Positions 11,032 through 21,700 of a stretch of 64,000 nt of DNA are shown one piece after another (position 1 is the stretch's first letter; each line of letters opens with the position of its first letter). The notes under the pieces were generated by a model, which was given only the letters and a program-made list of their open reading frames with translations, did not search any database and was not told where the DNA came from. This DNA is from Symsagittifera roscoffensis (taxonomy: Eukaryota; Xenacoelomorpha; Acoela; Convolutidae), in assembly GCF_963678635.1 (NCBI RefSeq), contig NC_087069.1:8814633-8878632 (forward strand), read 5' to 3'. The translations under genes were made by a program, and so were the position numbers.

Positions 11032-11889
11032 TGTAACATTCGCCCAAATACTACACAGCGACGGAGCGTAGAAAAAGTACCTATTAACGACTGGCAGGCG
11101 TCAAATACCTTAATCCTACTCGTTTTTCACCGTCTCGACCTTGCCAGTTAATTTTCTGGTCTGTCTAAGGCAAAGTAAAAAGTTACCATTTTTAGGCCAT
11201 CAGTCAAACGACTTTTGATCAGCTTTCGTTTACATGCGAACACAACCACATAGCTGAGTCTCGGATCCTCAGACTACGTGATTGTCATTAAAAACACGGC
11301 TCGAACAACCTATTTTAATATGTTTTTGTGTGACAGTTCTATATTAAATCCATTGGAGATGGATTGACCCTTTCCTCTTTCTAGCTACTCATATTCTGAA
11401 ATATCAAACAATAACGGTGTTAATTAAGAGATCTATGACATTCTAGTAGCTATACAGTCAGTTTATACAGTCCCTTGACATAGAACAGTCTCTGGGGGAC
11501 CAAGCCTCCGCTCCCGTAATATTCCTGAGATAACGCTCTTATCTCTTACAATTTGTCTCCCGGGAGGGTTCCGTGGTATATTCCTTCCCCCACTGAAGCC
11601 TCCTTCTCCACTAATATTCACTGCTAAGGTTCTTATCGTGTGTTATTGCCACGATAAGAGGCTTCGTATTTCTCGTCTCTTGTGCGACTGTTTTTGGCGA
11701 TTTTTGTCGTTGTTCTGATTTTTCGTCTTTTCCAGTCAAAATGGCCGTTTTTTGTATTTCTGAGAAATATTCTTCTTCTGATCGAAATTTTAAAAATAAA
11801 AATTCTAGAATATTCCGACCCTCCTTCGCAATACTTTTTCGTCAATAAGGCCTTTAGTCGTTCTTTTTTACGCCGCCGGAAGGTTGTGC
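11032..11889 (-). repeat. 5' LTR of element 2 (interrupted)
   Basis: The LTR starts on the plus strand with TGTAACATTCG next to the primer site. It aligns with the LTR at 35700-36611 in several blocks (AGATGGATYRACCCTTTC, TTAATTAA, AAATGRCCGTTTTT). It is cut at 11889 by element 1; its tip, ending GGCACA, resumes at 35438-35457, giving about 878 bp in total. Confidence 0.8.
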
Positions 11890-11892
11890 TGT

Positions 11893-12797
11893 TGTAACAT
11901 TCGTCTACTGCAGTCACACATGAGGCTTAAGAAAAATAGGCCCTATAACCACTGGCTCAAGGGTCAGGGACACCATCTCTTGTGTTTTTTTACCTCAAGA
12001 ACGGTCGGAGCCAGTTCGGTTCGTTTGTGACATGAGACTACGACCCGTTACAGCTTAAAGGCTACTACTAAAATATCCCCCCACTCTAGAATTAGAAACG
12101 TCCCCATACTTAGGTCTCTAGATACCCAAAATACATGAACGCCGTTAAAAACCGGGTTGGAACAATCCGTTAAGTTACTTTTTATTAGACAGTGGAACCT
12201 TGATCCATTTCAGATGGATCAACCTAAAACTCGCCTTACCTCAACATAACCATTATAAAACACACTCTAGGAATTTAAATTAAGTACTCACATTGTAGCA
12301 CGCTCAAGAACCAGGAAGTAAATAAGTCGGTAAGCAACTCAAGAATTAATAAAGTAACTAAAATGAGTTTAACGTTAGTCAGTTTTAATAATAAGAACAA
12401 GTTTTTACTCTAGACTGTAAGTTCTCGTGAACCATTGGGACACTCTAGCTGTCCACCTTTCCACCGAAGGTTCACTCTGGTCCAGTTAATAATAGTACTC
12501 CAGTCACAACAATCCAGTTCGTGGGAATGCTCTCGTCTCTGTTTTAGATGGGACAGTTCTACTCTTGTTCTATTGTGACAGAAATTGCGAATAGCAATCT
12601 CCCACTGTTTTATTTAGTAACTTTCCCGCGATTGTTACTCGATCGTTCTGACTTCTCTTTTTCTGATTTTCAGTTATCGCGAGAAAATCGTGCATGACAG
12701 GTTCCATTCGAAATTTTGAAAAACTAAATTTCACTCCAAAATCAAGTGTTTTTTTCTTCTCTCAAGGCCAAACTTCCGAATATGACCGACTGGCACA
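11893..12797 (-). repeat. 3' LTR of element 1
   Basis: This 905-bp repeat is nearly identical to 34528-35432; the differences seen are T/C at about 12558 versus 35193 and C/T at about 12767 versus 35402. TTTATT at about 12181 on the plus strand gives AATAAA on the element strand, a possible polyadenylation signal. Confidence 0.95.
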
Positions 12798-13226
12798 TAC
12801 TCCCCGGACTCGAGATCGATGTCCTCATCGCGTGCTGTCTTCTGCCAGTGAGTCCCAGAAAACCGAGTGTTACTCAAGATACAGTGCCAGTGGTCATTTA
12901 CAGAAGTTTGCAGCAGACTTAAGCTTATCTACACCCCAAAATTCACAGCCATGTAAAATTTTCACACTATCGCTAAACAGCAATCAAAATCTGCACACAC
13001 CTGCACCCTTGAATTCTTGCTTTCCAAGCCAATCATTTAAAATTTCTTTTGTCCTATTCAATCACGAAATTGTCATGCAGCATTTTGATTTATATAATAA
13101 ATATAGTATATTAATAACAATATTTGCTTTGTTAAAACTTCTTTTTCGTGAATCCAAGTTTCACCCGGATCCACGCTCAAGCCCCCTTTCCCCTCTCAAG
13201 ACTCAAGATCCATTCGAACCATCCGC
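12798..13226 (-). other. Element 1 3' untranslated region and putative polypurine tract
   Basis: Between the end of the last frame and the 3' LTR there is no coding sequence. On the minus strand the bases just before the LTR read CCGGGGAGTA, a short and imperfect purine tract in the place where plus-strand priming would be expected. Confidence 0.55.
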
Positions 13227-14261
13227 TCATCTCGCACTCTTCGCCTTGGAGGTGCCGCACCCTGAAGTACTAGATACGGCAAACTGTCTCAACAGTTCCT
13301 CTTCATCATCGGAGCTAATCACAATCTCCTCCCAAGCCTTCAGCTGCTCGTAGGATCGCATCCATTCTCTTTGCTCTTGCAACCTCTTTGCTTGGTTGGG
13401 TAGTGCCTTCACCCTAGATTCCCGGTTCAAACAAAAGGAGTTGTGCAGGCTCAAGCTCACGTTCTTCGCCAGGTCCTCCTCTAGTATCGATTCCCTCGCC
13501 TTGGTATTGTCTCTAGACATTTTACCCACTCTCTTCCATCCTGTCGTGATTGCATTACGATGGGTTAACAGGGGTCTCTTGAAAGCTTCCGGCCCAATCT
13601 CGGCCTGGAACTGTCGATACTCCTTTCGATGTTTTCTCATGTGTTCTTTCGTTGTCATGTACAACCAGGACGTCAGCGTCGCCCGAAACCATGGGAAGTA
13701 CCTCAAACGGCTCCAGACATGTCTGACTTCCGTTGGTATGGCGAATACCTTGCACGCAGTCTCAAACAACTCGAGTCTCCTACTGTAGTCTATCGCGTGT
13801 ATTGATTCTGCCGTTGGCGTCCCCGCTTCCCGATACTTCGTTATATTCTCTTCTATCCATCTCAGAGCCAACATCGTACTCACTACCAAGATCGTCACCT
13901 TCTGTCGGTGATCCGGTAGTCCGATCGACCGGATTTCTTCCATATCCCACACCAGGCAAAGGTTCTTGTGATCTGGATACCACACCATTTGCGCTAAACA
14001 GTGGCATGGGCATTCTCCATGGGTGATTTCAATGCTCCTGAGGTTACGCTCCCCCGAGGCTTCCAAGAGAGGCTCAAGCTCCATCATTTTCTCATGCATC
14101 GTGTCGTTATCTTCCAGGTTTGGAGCACTTCCCACAGGTTTTCCGATCACGTTTTGTCTCTCGTGATCGCTTATGTTCTCTCTCTCCAACTTCAAAAGTT
14201 CTTCTCCCCAGATTTCACTCAAGTCATCTCTCAATTCTTTTGGTACTGTCCCTCTGATCTT
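13227..14261 (-). CDS. Extra ORF of element 1, C-terminal segment (unknown)
   Basis: About 344 codons lie in the same frame as the segment upstream and are separated from it only by a TGA at 14262-14264. No ATG lies near its beginning (the first is about 45 codons in), so it looks like the C-terminus of one long protein, not a separate gene. It is rich in charged residues, contains one CHC-type cluster (GECPCHCLAQ) and ends in an acidic and then basic tail (SSDDEEELL to TSKAKSAR). I recognise no domain. Confidence 0.6.
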   Translation of the reverse strand, partial: KIRGTVPKELRDDLSEIWGEELLKLERENISDHERQNVIGKPVGSAPNLEDNDTMHEKMMELEPLLEASGERNLRSIEITHGECPCHCLAQMVWYPDHKNLCLVWDMEEIRSIGLPDHRQKVTILVVSTMLALRWIEENITKYREAGTPTAESIHAIDYSRRLELFETACKVFAIPTEVRHVWSRLRYFPWFRATLTSWLYMTTKEHMRKHRKEYRQFQAEIGPEAFKRPLLTHRNAITTGWKRVGKMSRDNTKARESILEEDLAKNVSLSLHNSFCLNRESRVKALPNQAKRLQEQREWMRSYEQLKAWEEIVISSDDEEELLRQFAVSSTSGCGTSKAKSAR

Positions 14262-17200
14262 TCACAACAACTTGTGCGAGTGATGCGATACCCGAGCCAA
14301 CCTCACGCACTTGGGCACTGAGAAGGCCTTGTCCACCAGTACTCTCTGGCTGGATGCTTCCACCATCACCATGTGCAGTGGGTAGTGACTTCCGCACAAG
14401 TTGGCCATCATTGACCCTATCAGCGATTTCGCGTTCAATGGCAAGCCATAAGCTTCGCTCATGGGAAATCCCATTTCCGCCTCGAGACCAACCTTCCAGC
14501 TCCGGATGTGTTTTTGAGTCACCTGCAACACCCCGGGCCATGATTCTACGCTCAACGCCGTCACTAAATGATGTTCAGATTCTAGTCTTTCCAGTGACTG
14601 CAGACTACACATTCTCGAGAAGAATCCGAGAGCTGTCGCTATATTCACCGTGGTTCTCGCGTAACACTCCGCTACTATTTGCACTTCACTTTTCTCCCTT
14701 TCTGTTATGTCTTCGAACCAAGTGACCAGGTCTTCTTTTTGAAATGACAGTATTCTAACGCATGACCGTCCATCGCAGGTGTGCTCTCCGTTTCCACACG
14801 TCGAATCCAGACAGCTACCTGGCTCCAATTTCTTTGCTGACCCGGGATTACTAGTCTTTTCGCCTGGCTCTTGCATCTGAGGTGAAATTAGCTTATGCAG
14901 CACACTCAACTTTGCCAGATCTTCATCTTCCGTTGGTGCTAACCTCACTCGATCGGTGGTTTCCTCAATCAGACTCGCGTGGGGATGTGGACACCAGGAG
15001 GGTCTTAATAGTTTCCATACCACTCCCAAGTTCGTGGTCAACAAGCCATTTCCATCGCCCATGTTCACTTCAACTCTCTTGTCTGAACGTGGTATGCTCA
15101 CCACCTCTGGTGTTTTCTCAAGAATCAGGCCCAGGCTCGGCCCCTCTTTTCCCACCGCGTCTATTTCCATTATTCTTTCTGTCCAAAACTTCAGTAGCTC
15201 CGCTACCTCATGGTTCCTGTGGGCGCCTCCAGCTTCCGAGTCTAAGAAGGGGTTGTAGGCCATTCCCATCACTCCAGACACATATTGGTATTCCCCCTTC
15301 TCGCTGATTCTCGAGTACTGCTCTGACGAGGCCAGGTTACGGTGAACATCATGTTCTTCTTCGAACTTCTTATTATAAAACCTCCGTACCTCGTCTAGCT
15401 TCCTATGGTTCTCTAGGGATAGTCTGGAACCCTCTTCCTTTTCTATTCCTGTGCTCTGATACACGTTCAAGATGACCGTTGAGACTCTTTTTTCCATGGT
15501 TTTGCTTGCGCTTGTTCTCTGTTGGCATGCCAGGATGGTGCTATCAGACATCATCGACATTATCCATCTCAAGAAACACATGGCATCCTTTCTTCTGGCC
15601 AGGCTCAAGCCTGAGTTGTCCCTGGCTACGTGTTGCATCAGTGCCTGATACACATCTAGTTTCTTGCTTCCCAACTTCAGCCTGTCATACGAGGTCAGTG
15701 TTTCCAGCTCTATCCCCACCAGACTCCAGGTGAACATTAATTGTCCTGCAGTTCTAACGAAGGGATTCGCCATTAATGGTGGTGCTGATGAGGGTGTCCT
15801 CATTGCTTCTTCAAAATGATCCTTCAACAAACTCTGCCAGGACCTCTTCAGATGACTTGCCATTTCTATTCTATTAACCTCGGCCTTTTGCTGGGTGGCC
15901 CAATTACGTCGCTTGCGAGCTACTCCACTGTCCAACTTCTTCCAGCAGTCCTCCATTTCTTTCAATGTTTCAAGGGCCACCCACCACGTCCGGGAGGTAT
16001 TCCTCGTCTTGTTCCTTTCCAATGGATCACTTGTCACTCGCTTGCCCGTGGCCTGGTGTGCCTTCGAGATCCATTCTTTGCCGACATCTACTTCCCATGT
16101 CTGTCCGTTCGTTGAACCTCTCTTCACGTTTATCTTCTGAGGCTTGAAGTCTTCCTCCGATGTCGAACTGGTGGAAACCTCTATTTCCCTCTCTACTTCA
16201 AGTGGTCTTCTGAGCTCCGAGCTGCTCTTGTATGCCGCCGTCTTGCATCTAGCCAAAACCATGGGCGCCGTCTCTCTCAAGTTTCCTTCCGAAACAGCAT
16301 CCACTGAAGGACTACCCAATCCTTCCACTTCTCTCTTCCTCTTGCGAGTTTTCACATCTCTACTTGAGGGTGTTGTGGCTACCATCACTGATTCGACCTC
16401 TCCATCCACTCCTTCCAACTCTTGCCTCCCCCCTGCTCGAGCCTTAAGGATATTAGTACTTTTAATCATATTACTAGTCCCAACCTTATCCCTTTTTATA
16501 TCCTCAACCATTTTATCTACAGTTTTTTGTCTCCGAGTAGAGCTGTCCTCACATTTTTCTTCTCTAGTCTTCGATCGTGAATTCCTCAGCTCTACCAGCT
16601 TGCTCAGTAGCTCTTTTCTCGCCTTCTCATCTAGGCCCGTTCCTATCAGAAGCGGTTCTCCAAATCTTACGACTGTGTCCCACAGTTCCTTCTTGAATTT
16701 GTCCAGCGTCGTCTCGCTGCCCACTTCTTGATTGAATTCTTCCAAGAAATCCTGCCAAGCATCGTCCTTCAGTGATCCCAGGAATATGTCCCTGTTCCCT
16801 TCGAAAGTGTTCTTTTCCCTTTCCTCCGAGCTCAAGAGTATCATCCCCATATTGAAGGTCTCACTTGCCAATGGCAATTCCAGATCCTTCCGGGGAGACG
16901 GAATCAGGGGTGGTGTGGCAGTATCTGCCCAATTCTCCTCGCTCAAGTCTTTCAACAGCTCTTGAGTGGTGAGCTCCTCTCCTGATGGCCCTGGTTCAGG
17001 CGTATTCCCCACTTCCATGTCTTCACCGGCTTCACTGAGAGTTTCATCCATACTCTCTTCTTCTGACTCATGTCTCCTTCTCTCGAGAATTTTCTTAAAT
17101 CGGTCCTCGACGGGTCCGCTCCTCTTGTCTCCAGGTGTGTCCACGGACAGTGGTGATGGTGTCGTAGGATCCAGCTTTTTGTATTCCGTCAGTGCTACAT

Positions 17201-18797
17201 GCAGTTGACCTGCTGCATCTAGTTCTGTTCCTTCCTGTCTTATTTCCACCTGTTCCAAGCCATAGGGCGCCTTATATTTTCTCGTGGCAAATTTCATGTC
17301 GTCCACCAGTGCGACGTGCCCCTCCATCACGATCATCCTGCCATCATCCCATATGGGTAACATGTTCTCAAGTCCCTCCTTCTCTAGAGTTCTCAAGACC
17401 TTCCGCACCTCATACCCTGGGGGCTGCGAACCTCTACTCTTTTTCGCTTGCGTCGTCCACGAATTTACCTTCATCTCGCTGGTATGGAAGTAGACCGCCG
17501 CCGTGTAGCCAATGAACAGGGGGTCCCAGCCATCAGTGAAATCCTTCTGCATTTCCTCCGTCGTCATCCTCGCCATTATGGAGGGAACTACCAAGGGACT
17601 ATTCATTCCTAAGGTCATCCTCCTGACTATTGGGAACTCAGGCATGGTGGCTGGGAGGATTTCTTTCTCCATTATGGTCTCCAGCTCCCTCTTCACCAGT
17701 GCGAAGCACTCCTTCCAGGCAGGAATTCTCAAGATTTCTCGTCCGTCCGCCGTCAATGGGTTCAAGTTCCAGAATTTGGGATACATTTCAATGGGACCCT
17801 CTCGCTTGCCTCCCATTCTACATTGCATTTGCCCCCTGAAGTTGTACACTATTAGCTCGGCATCTTTCACCTTTCCAAAGAGTACCGTGTTGCTCATTCG
17901 CCCTCTGAGCACCTCCTGCTGACACCAATTTAACGCCGTCCCATCCAGTATACTGATAAGGCTCAAGTGCGTTACAGAGTGACGATACGTTGTCACCAGG
18001 GGGTCTGGGAACGCGTACGTCACTGCTGGACCATAAATGCAGGTCACCACCTCCTCTAGGCCCCGGATTATCCCCATTGGGTCCGACCTCATTGCCAGGC
18101 ATAGGTCCGTCAGCAGAGGCATCCCTCTGTTCGTCTTCTTCCATTCTTCTCTCGAAGTTGGATTCTCATCTTCACCCGTCATGTGCCGATTTTGCATCAT
18201 GAGGTATTGCACTAGCAACGTCTTCAACCCTGCGGCACACTTGTAGGAGCTGGTTTCAATGCTCGTGTGGACTCTCCCCATAGACAGAGGCTCTCCATAT
18301 TCCATTAATCGATGAAACGACACCAATTCCCCATGGGTCAAGAGCACCAGTGCCAGGTACCCATCAACTCGAAGTGTCTCCACTCCCCGACTAAACATGT
18401 ATGCTGGGCCCATGTTGAACAAGTATCTGGGGTAGACCAAATACAGGGCCAAGAGCAGGCTGATGGGCATGCCCAGTATCTCCTGCACGAAGGCTCCAAA
18501 GATAGTCGCCGTGGTACCGAATATTCCTGCCAAGAATTCCTTCTCCCAGCAAGGACTCAAAAACTTGAGAATCTCGTGATCCCTCCGAGTCTTCAATTCG
18601 CCTTTGGCGTGCTCTCTCCAGAACCCTCCAATCGTCACTTCATTGGCGGCCGAGACAAATCTAGCCACCGTCATGTCTCTTACTTCGGCCAGCTCCAGTT
18701 GCTTCTCTAGAAAACTCCAGACTTGTTTCACGAGGAGTGGTGCTTCCTCCCTTGTCTTATTCGTGGCGTTCTCCAGCCTTGGTGTCAAAAATGGCCA
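14262..18797 (-). CDS. Extra ORF of element 1, middle segment (about 1,511 codons, unknown)
   Basis: This follows the SGNH segment in the same frame after a single TAG (18798-18800) and ends at a TGA (14262-14264). No ATG lies at its beginning. Features seen: an N-terminal part with a hydrophobic stretch at about residues 95-145 (FLAGIFGTTATIFG to LYLVYPRYLF) that may be membrane-active or a buried core; a central low-complexity Ser/Glu/Arg-rich region at about 560-950; a C-terminal part with a four-cysteine cluster, CLDSTCGNGEHTCDGRSC. There is no signal peptide, furin site or clear envelope layout. I do not recognise the family. Its long intact frame argues that it was under selection until recently. 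Confidence 0.65.
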   Translation of the reverse strand, partial: WPFLTPRLENATNKTREEAPLLVKQVWSFLEKQLELAEVRDMTVARFVSAANEVTIGGFWREHAKGELKTRRDHEILKFLSPCWEKEFLAGIFGTTATIFGAFVQEILGMPISLLLALYLVYPRYLFNMGPAYMFSRGVETLRVDGYLALVLLTHGELVSFHRLMEYGEPLSMGRVHTSIETSSYKCAAGLKTLLVQYLMMQNRHMTGEDENPTSREEWKKTNRGMPLLTDLCLAMRSDPMGIIRGLEEVVTCIYGPAVTYAFPDPLVTTYRHSVTHLSLISILDGTALNWCQQEVLRGRMSNTVLFGKVKDAELIVYNFRGQMQCRMGGKREGPIEMYPKFWNLNPLTADGREILRIPAWKECFALVKRELETIMEKEILPATMPEFPIVRRMTLGMNSPLVVPSIMARMTTEEMQKDFTDGWDPLFIGYTAAVYFHTSEMKVNSWTTQAKKSRGSQPPGYEVRKVLRTLEKEGLENMLPIWDDGRMIVMEGHVALVDDMKFATRKYKAPYGLEQVEIRQEGTELDAAGQLHVALTEYKKLDPTTPSPLSVDTPGDKRSGPVEDRFKKILERRRHESEEESMDETLSEAGEDMEVGNTPEPGPSGEELTTQELLKDLSEENWADTATPPLIPSPRKDLELPLASETFNMGMILLSSEEREKNTFEGNRDIFLGSLKDDAWQDFLEEFNQEVGSETTLDKFKKELWDTVVRFGEPLLIGTGLDEKARKELLSKLVELRNSRSKTREEKCEDSSTRRQKTVDKMVEDIKRDKVGTSNMIKSTNILKARAGGRQELEGVDGEVESVMVATTPSSRDVKTRKRKREVEGLGSPSVDAVSEGNLRETAPMVLARCKTAAYKSSSELRRPLEVEREIEVSTSSTSEEDFKPQKINVKRGSTNGQTWEVDVGKEWISKAHQATGKRVTSDPLERNKTRNTSRTWWVALETLKEMEDCWKKLDSGVARKRRNWATQQKAEVNRIEMASHLKRSWQSLLKDHFEEAMRTPSSAPPLMANPFVRTAGQLMFTWSLVGIELETLTSYDRLKLGSKKLDVYQALMQHVARDNSGLSLARRKDAMCFLRWIMSMMSDSTILACQQRTSASKTMEKRVSTVILNVYQSTGIEKEEGSRLSLENHRKLDEVRRFYNKKFEEEHDVHRNLASSEQYSRISEKGEYQYVSGVMGMAYNPFLDSEAGGAHRNHEVAELLKFWTERIMEIDAVGKEGPSLGLILEKTPEVVSIPRSDKRVEVNMGDGNGLLTTNLGVVWKLLRPSWCPHPHASLIEETTDRVRLAPTEDEDLAKLSVLHKLISPQMQEPGEKTSNPGSAKKLEPGSCLDSTCGNGEHTCDGRSCVRILSFQKEDLVTWFEDITEREKSEVQIVAECYARTTVNIATALGFFSRMCSLQSLERLESEHHLVTALSVESWPGVLQVTQKHIRSWKVGLEAEMGFPMSEAYGLPLNAKSLIGSMMANLCGSHYPLHMVMVEASSQRVLVDKAFSVPKCVRLARVSHHSHKLL

Positions 18798-21700
18798 CTA
18801 GCCATTCTCTTGAGTCAAACGATATTTCAACGATCCTAATTGCTTTTCCGTCTCGGCCACATTTCTTCTCTCGTTACTGGGACCTCTAGACTTGCTGGTG
18901 GAGTTTGTGATCTTCACATCCATACTCCGAAACCATAGGCTGGCCGTTAATTTGCTTATCGCCGGGTGATCGTCCCCGATGACTGGGCTGAACTTGAATT
19001 GCCTGGCAAAGTTCGATATCTCTAGCAAGAGCACCTCGTCTAATACGATCAGGATGTCGGCTAGTCCATAAGAGCCCCTCAGTGCATGAGATATGTCCGC
19101 CCATGCCGCCGCCAATTCTGACTTGCGAAGCCTCAGGTTCGATGGCTCCAACTCCCGATTGGGAGCTGCCATTAGAATCCGCCATTCATTCCCTTCTGCT
19201 ATCAGGATCAAGACCGCGTACACGAACTGTAGGGCGGGTGGCATATTCGCGTATCCAGGGGATGTGGTAAACACCACCTTCGTCTTGGACCCGAATCTCG
19301 AGACAACATTCTCTTGCACTTCATTCATCGCCGCAAACAACGCTTGAATGGCTTCCCATATCTTCCTCGATGTCGGAATTTCATCGCCCTTTAGTTGCTC
19401 AAGAAGTCCCATCGCGTGCAGGTGATCATTCATCCCTGCAAACAACAGCAGCTCAGGTTCACAGGGCATCTCCGACTTTATTGCCACTACCAGAGTTAAC
19501 ATCTGATTTAATTCAGCTCCTGGCAAAGAGTATATCAAAGTCTCCGGCCAGAACAACTTGGGAGACGTTCCTTCGAAGTCTGATCCCGCCACAATGACTA
19601 CTCTCGCAGCAGCTGGATCTGCTCTATCATAAACTGCCAGGGTTTTGGCCAGCTGGGTACTCCCACAGGGCTTCCCGTACCTGGGATCTTCCGCCAATTT
19701 CGAGCCTTCGTAAGCGGCATCTGGCAATCCCGTTCCTCCCGGATTGAGTAGCTTGTCTACCACCTTCAACTGTGCCGGGGTTGCCAACCTAATCCTGGCG
19801 ATGCTAGTTCGGTGCTTGGGAGGTTCTGCTATAAGTCCACGACTCCCCAGCAGCTTGAGAGGTCTGTAGTTAATGGGTCCCATGATCGCTTTTGTGGGAA
19901 TTCCAGTCAGGTCTGTGGTCTCCATCAACTTCGCTCTCGAGAAGTGCGCCTCATGAGCTTTCAACCAGTCCACGCAATGATGCCTATTCAAATCCTCGTG
20001 TGACACTCGTTCGATCCCCAGGGTTTCCGCCAATTCTTGCCTGCATTCCAAACTCTCTAGATCCAGTTCTTTCACCTTCTCAGGATATCTCAAGCGAGCG
20101 GTCTCCATAGACTTATTTTCCCGTTTGCTCTCTGCCACTACCACTGAGGATATCGCCGAGCTTGGAGGTGTTGATGACGTCACCTCCTCAGACTCCATTG
20201 GCGTGGCACTCTGCAATCTGGTCTGGCTGCTCCTTGAACTGTCTCTAGTGTCAACTCTCGGTCCCAAGCGACCAGACAAGGCCCTTGAGGCAAGGAATGG
20301 TGGGTTCGGAGGTGGTCCTAATGTGAATTGGGCTGTCTCTAGCAGATCTGCCTCCAGCGCATTTATGTGTTCTTGGAAGACGTCGTTTAGCCACTCTGCT
20401 CCCCTCGGTCTATCAAAATGGATTCCATCACTGGAGGTGTCTTCAGGGAATCCCTCTTTCTCCATGCGCTCTGCCACGTCCAACAGTCTGACAGGGAGCA
20501 CACTCTTCCGGTGGATGTCTCTTATCACCTTGTTTAGGTTCCGCACCTTCTCGTTCATCTCCAAGGCGTGCTGATCAAACATCATGTTGTAGGGGACAGT
20601 ACATATCGTCAACAGGATGGGGTCCATCTGAATCCTCAGTTCCTCAAGAAGGCAGCTCACCTTATCGTGCAGCCTTGTTATTTTCCTCGCTTCACCCCTT
20701 GATACATCGTTGGTCCCGATCATCAGGGTCACCGTGTATACTTTGGTCATCCCCAGCATGTCAAGCGTTGCTAACATCTGTGGCGTGGCAGCTCCAGCGA
20801 AACTCAAGATTCCCGTCTGCCAGTGCGATCGGATCCGGGTCAACACCCGCACCAGGCTGTCCCCTACGATTAGATGAACCGCACCTTCTGGTACCCGGGG
20901 TGGCGCCAAGTACTGCACCCAGGCCGCATCATGAAAGCAGTCTCTCCTAGCTTTCTGCTCCGTACTCCAGTCCAGCCGATTGTGCCTGTGGTACCTCCTC
21001 TCTGTATTCTTCTTATAACTCAAGATCACGACACTCCTAACCGGCTGTTCCCTCCACGTCGGGGGAAGCTCCGGTCTTGCCGAACTCTCACGACTCTTTT
21101 GTCGCAATCTCTCGCCCAGTTCTCTCAGACGCGATGAGCCGCCGCTCACCTGACTGTCACTCGAGGTCGAGGTTGGGGTATATCCCGGCAGCTCCACATC
21201 CATCAGTGGGCGTATGGGTTGCGTCTCTAGGCTACGCAAGGAAGACGTTGCGTCATTCGGTATCCAAACTTCCAACCCTTCACTCATGTGTTCTCGGGCC
21301 TCGCGGTCAAGGTTGAACCGTGCTCTTGCTCTGGGGGCCTCATCCACCTCCATACGTGACTCTGGCCTCGAGCTGGTGACCACTCGCTCCTTCGGCCTGG
21401 CTCCCTTCTGTGCATCAAGCTCGCGTTGTCGTTGTTCTATTCTGTCTAATTCCGACCTCAGTTGATCACGATTTGCGGCGTTCTCCCGCACCCTTAACTC
21501 CTGTTGATGTTCAGCTTTTTGTATCTCAAGCAACCTCAGAGCCTGGTCTCGCTCGTTGACCGCCTGGTCCCTTTCCAGCTGAACCTTCTCCCGATCCAGA
21601 TTTGCCTGCTCCCGATCGAGGTTCGCCTTATTCCTTTCCTTCTGCGTCTTCTCGAGCTCTTTCTTTAGAACACCTAGATCCGGATATGCCTCGGTCGTCT

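Larger units (their letters stand above)
1..11889 (-). mobile_element. Element 2: degenerate Ty3/gypsy LTR retrotransposon, 5' part only
   Basis: Read on the minus strand, this stretch has in order a 5' LTR, a primer-binding site, a long leader, gag with two CCHC knuckles, an aspartic protease and a reverse transcriptase. The 3' half (RNase H, integrase, 3' LTR) lies beyond the left edge. The proteins are clearly homologous to those of element 1 but well diverged, and both share the LTR tip TGTAACATTCG and a 15-nt primer site, so they are subfamilies of one lineage. The copy is dead: its pol region is tandemly repeated, frameshifted and carries a stop codon. Element 1 is inserted in its 5' LTR, and the last 20 bp of that LTR lie on the far side at 35438-35457. 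Confidence 0.9.

Noticed and set aside
13227-18797. Extra ORF as an envelope gene
   Set aside because: Position fits, but there is no signal peptide, cleavage site, fusion peptide or C-terminal membrane anchor that I can see.
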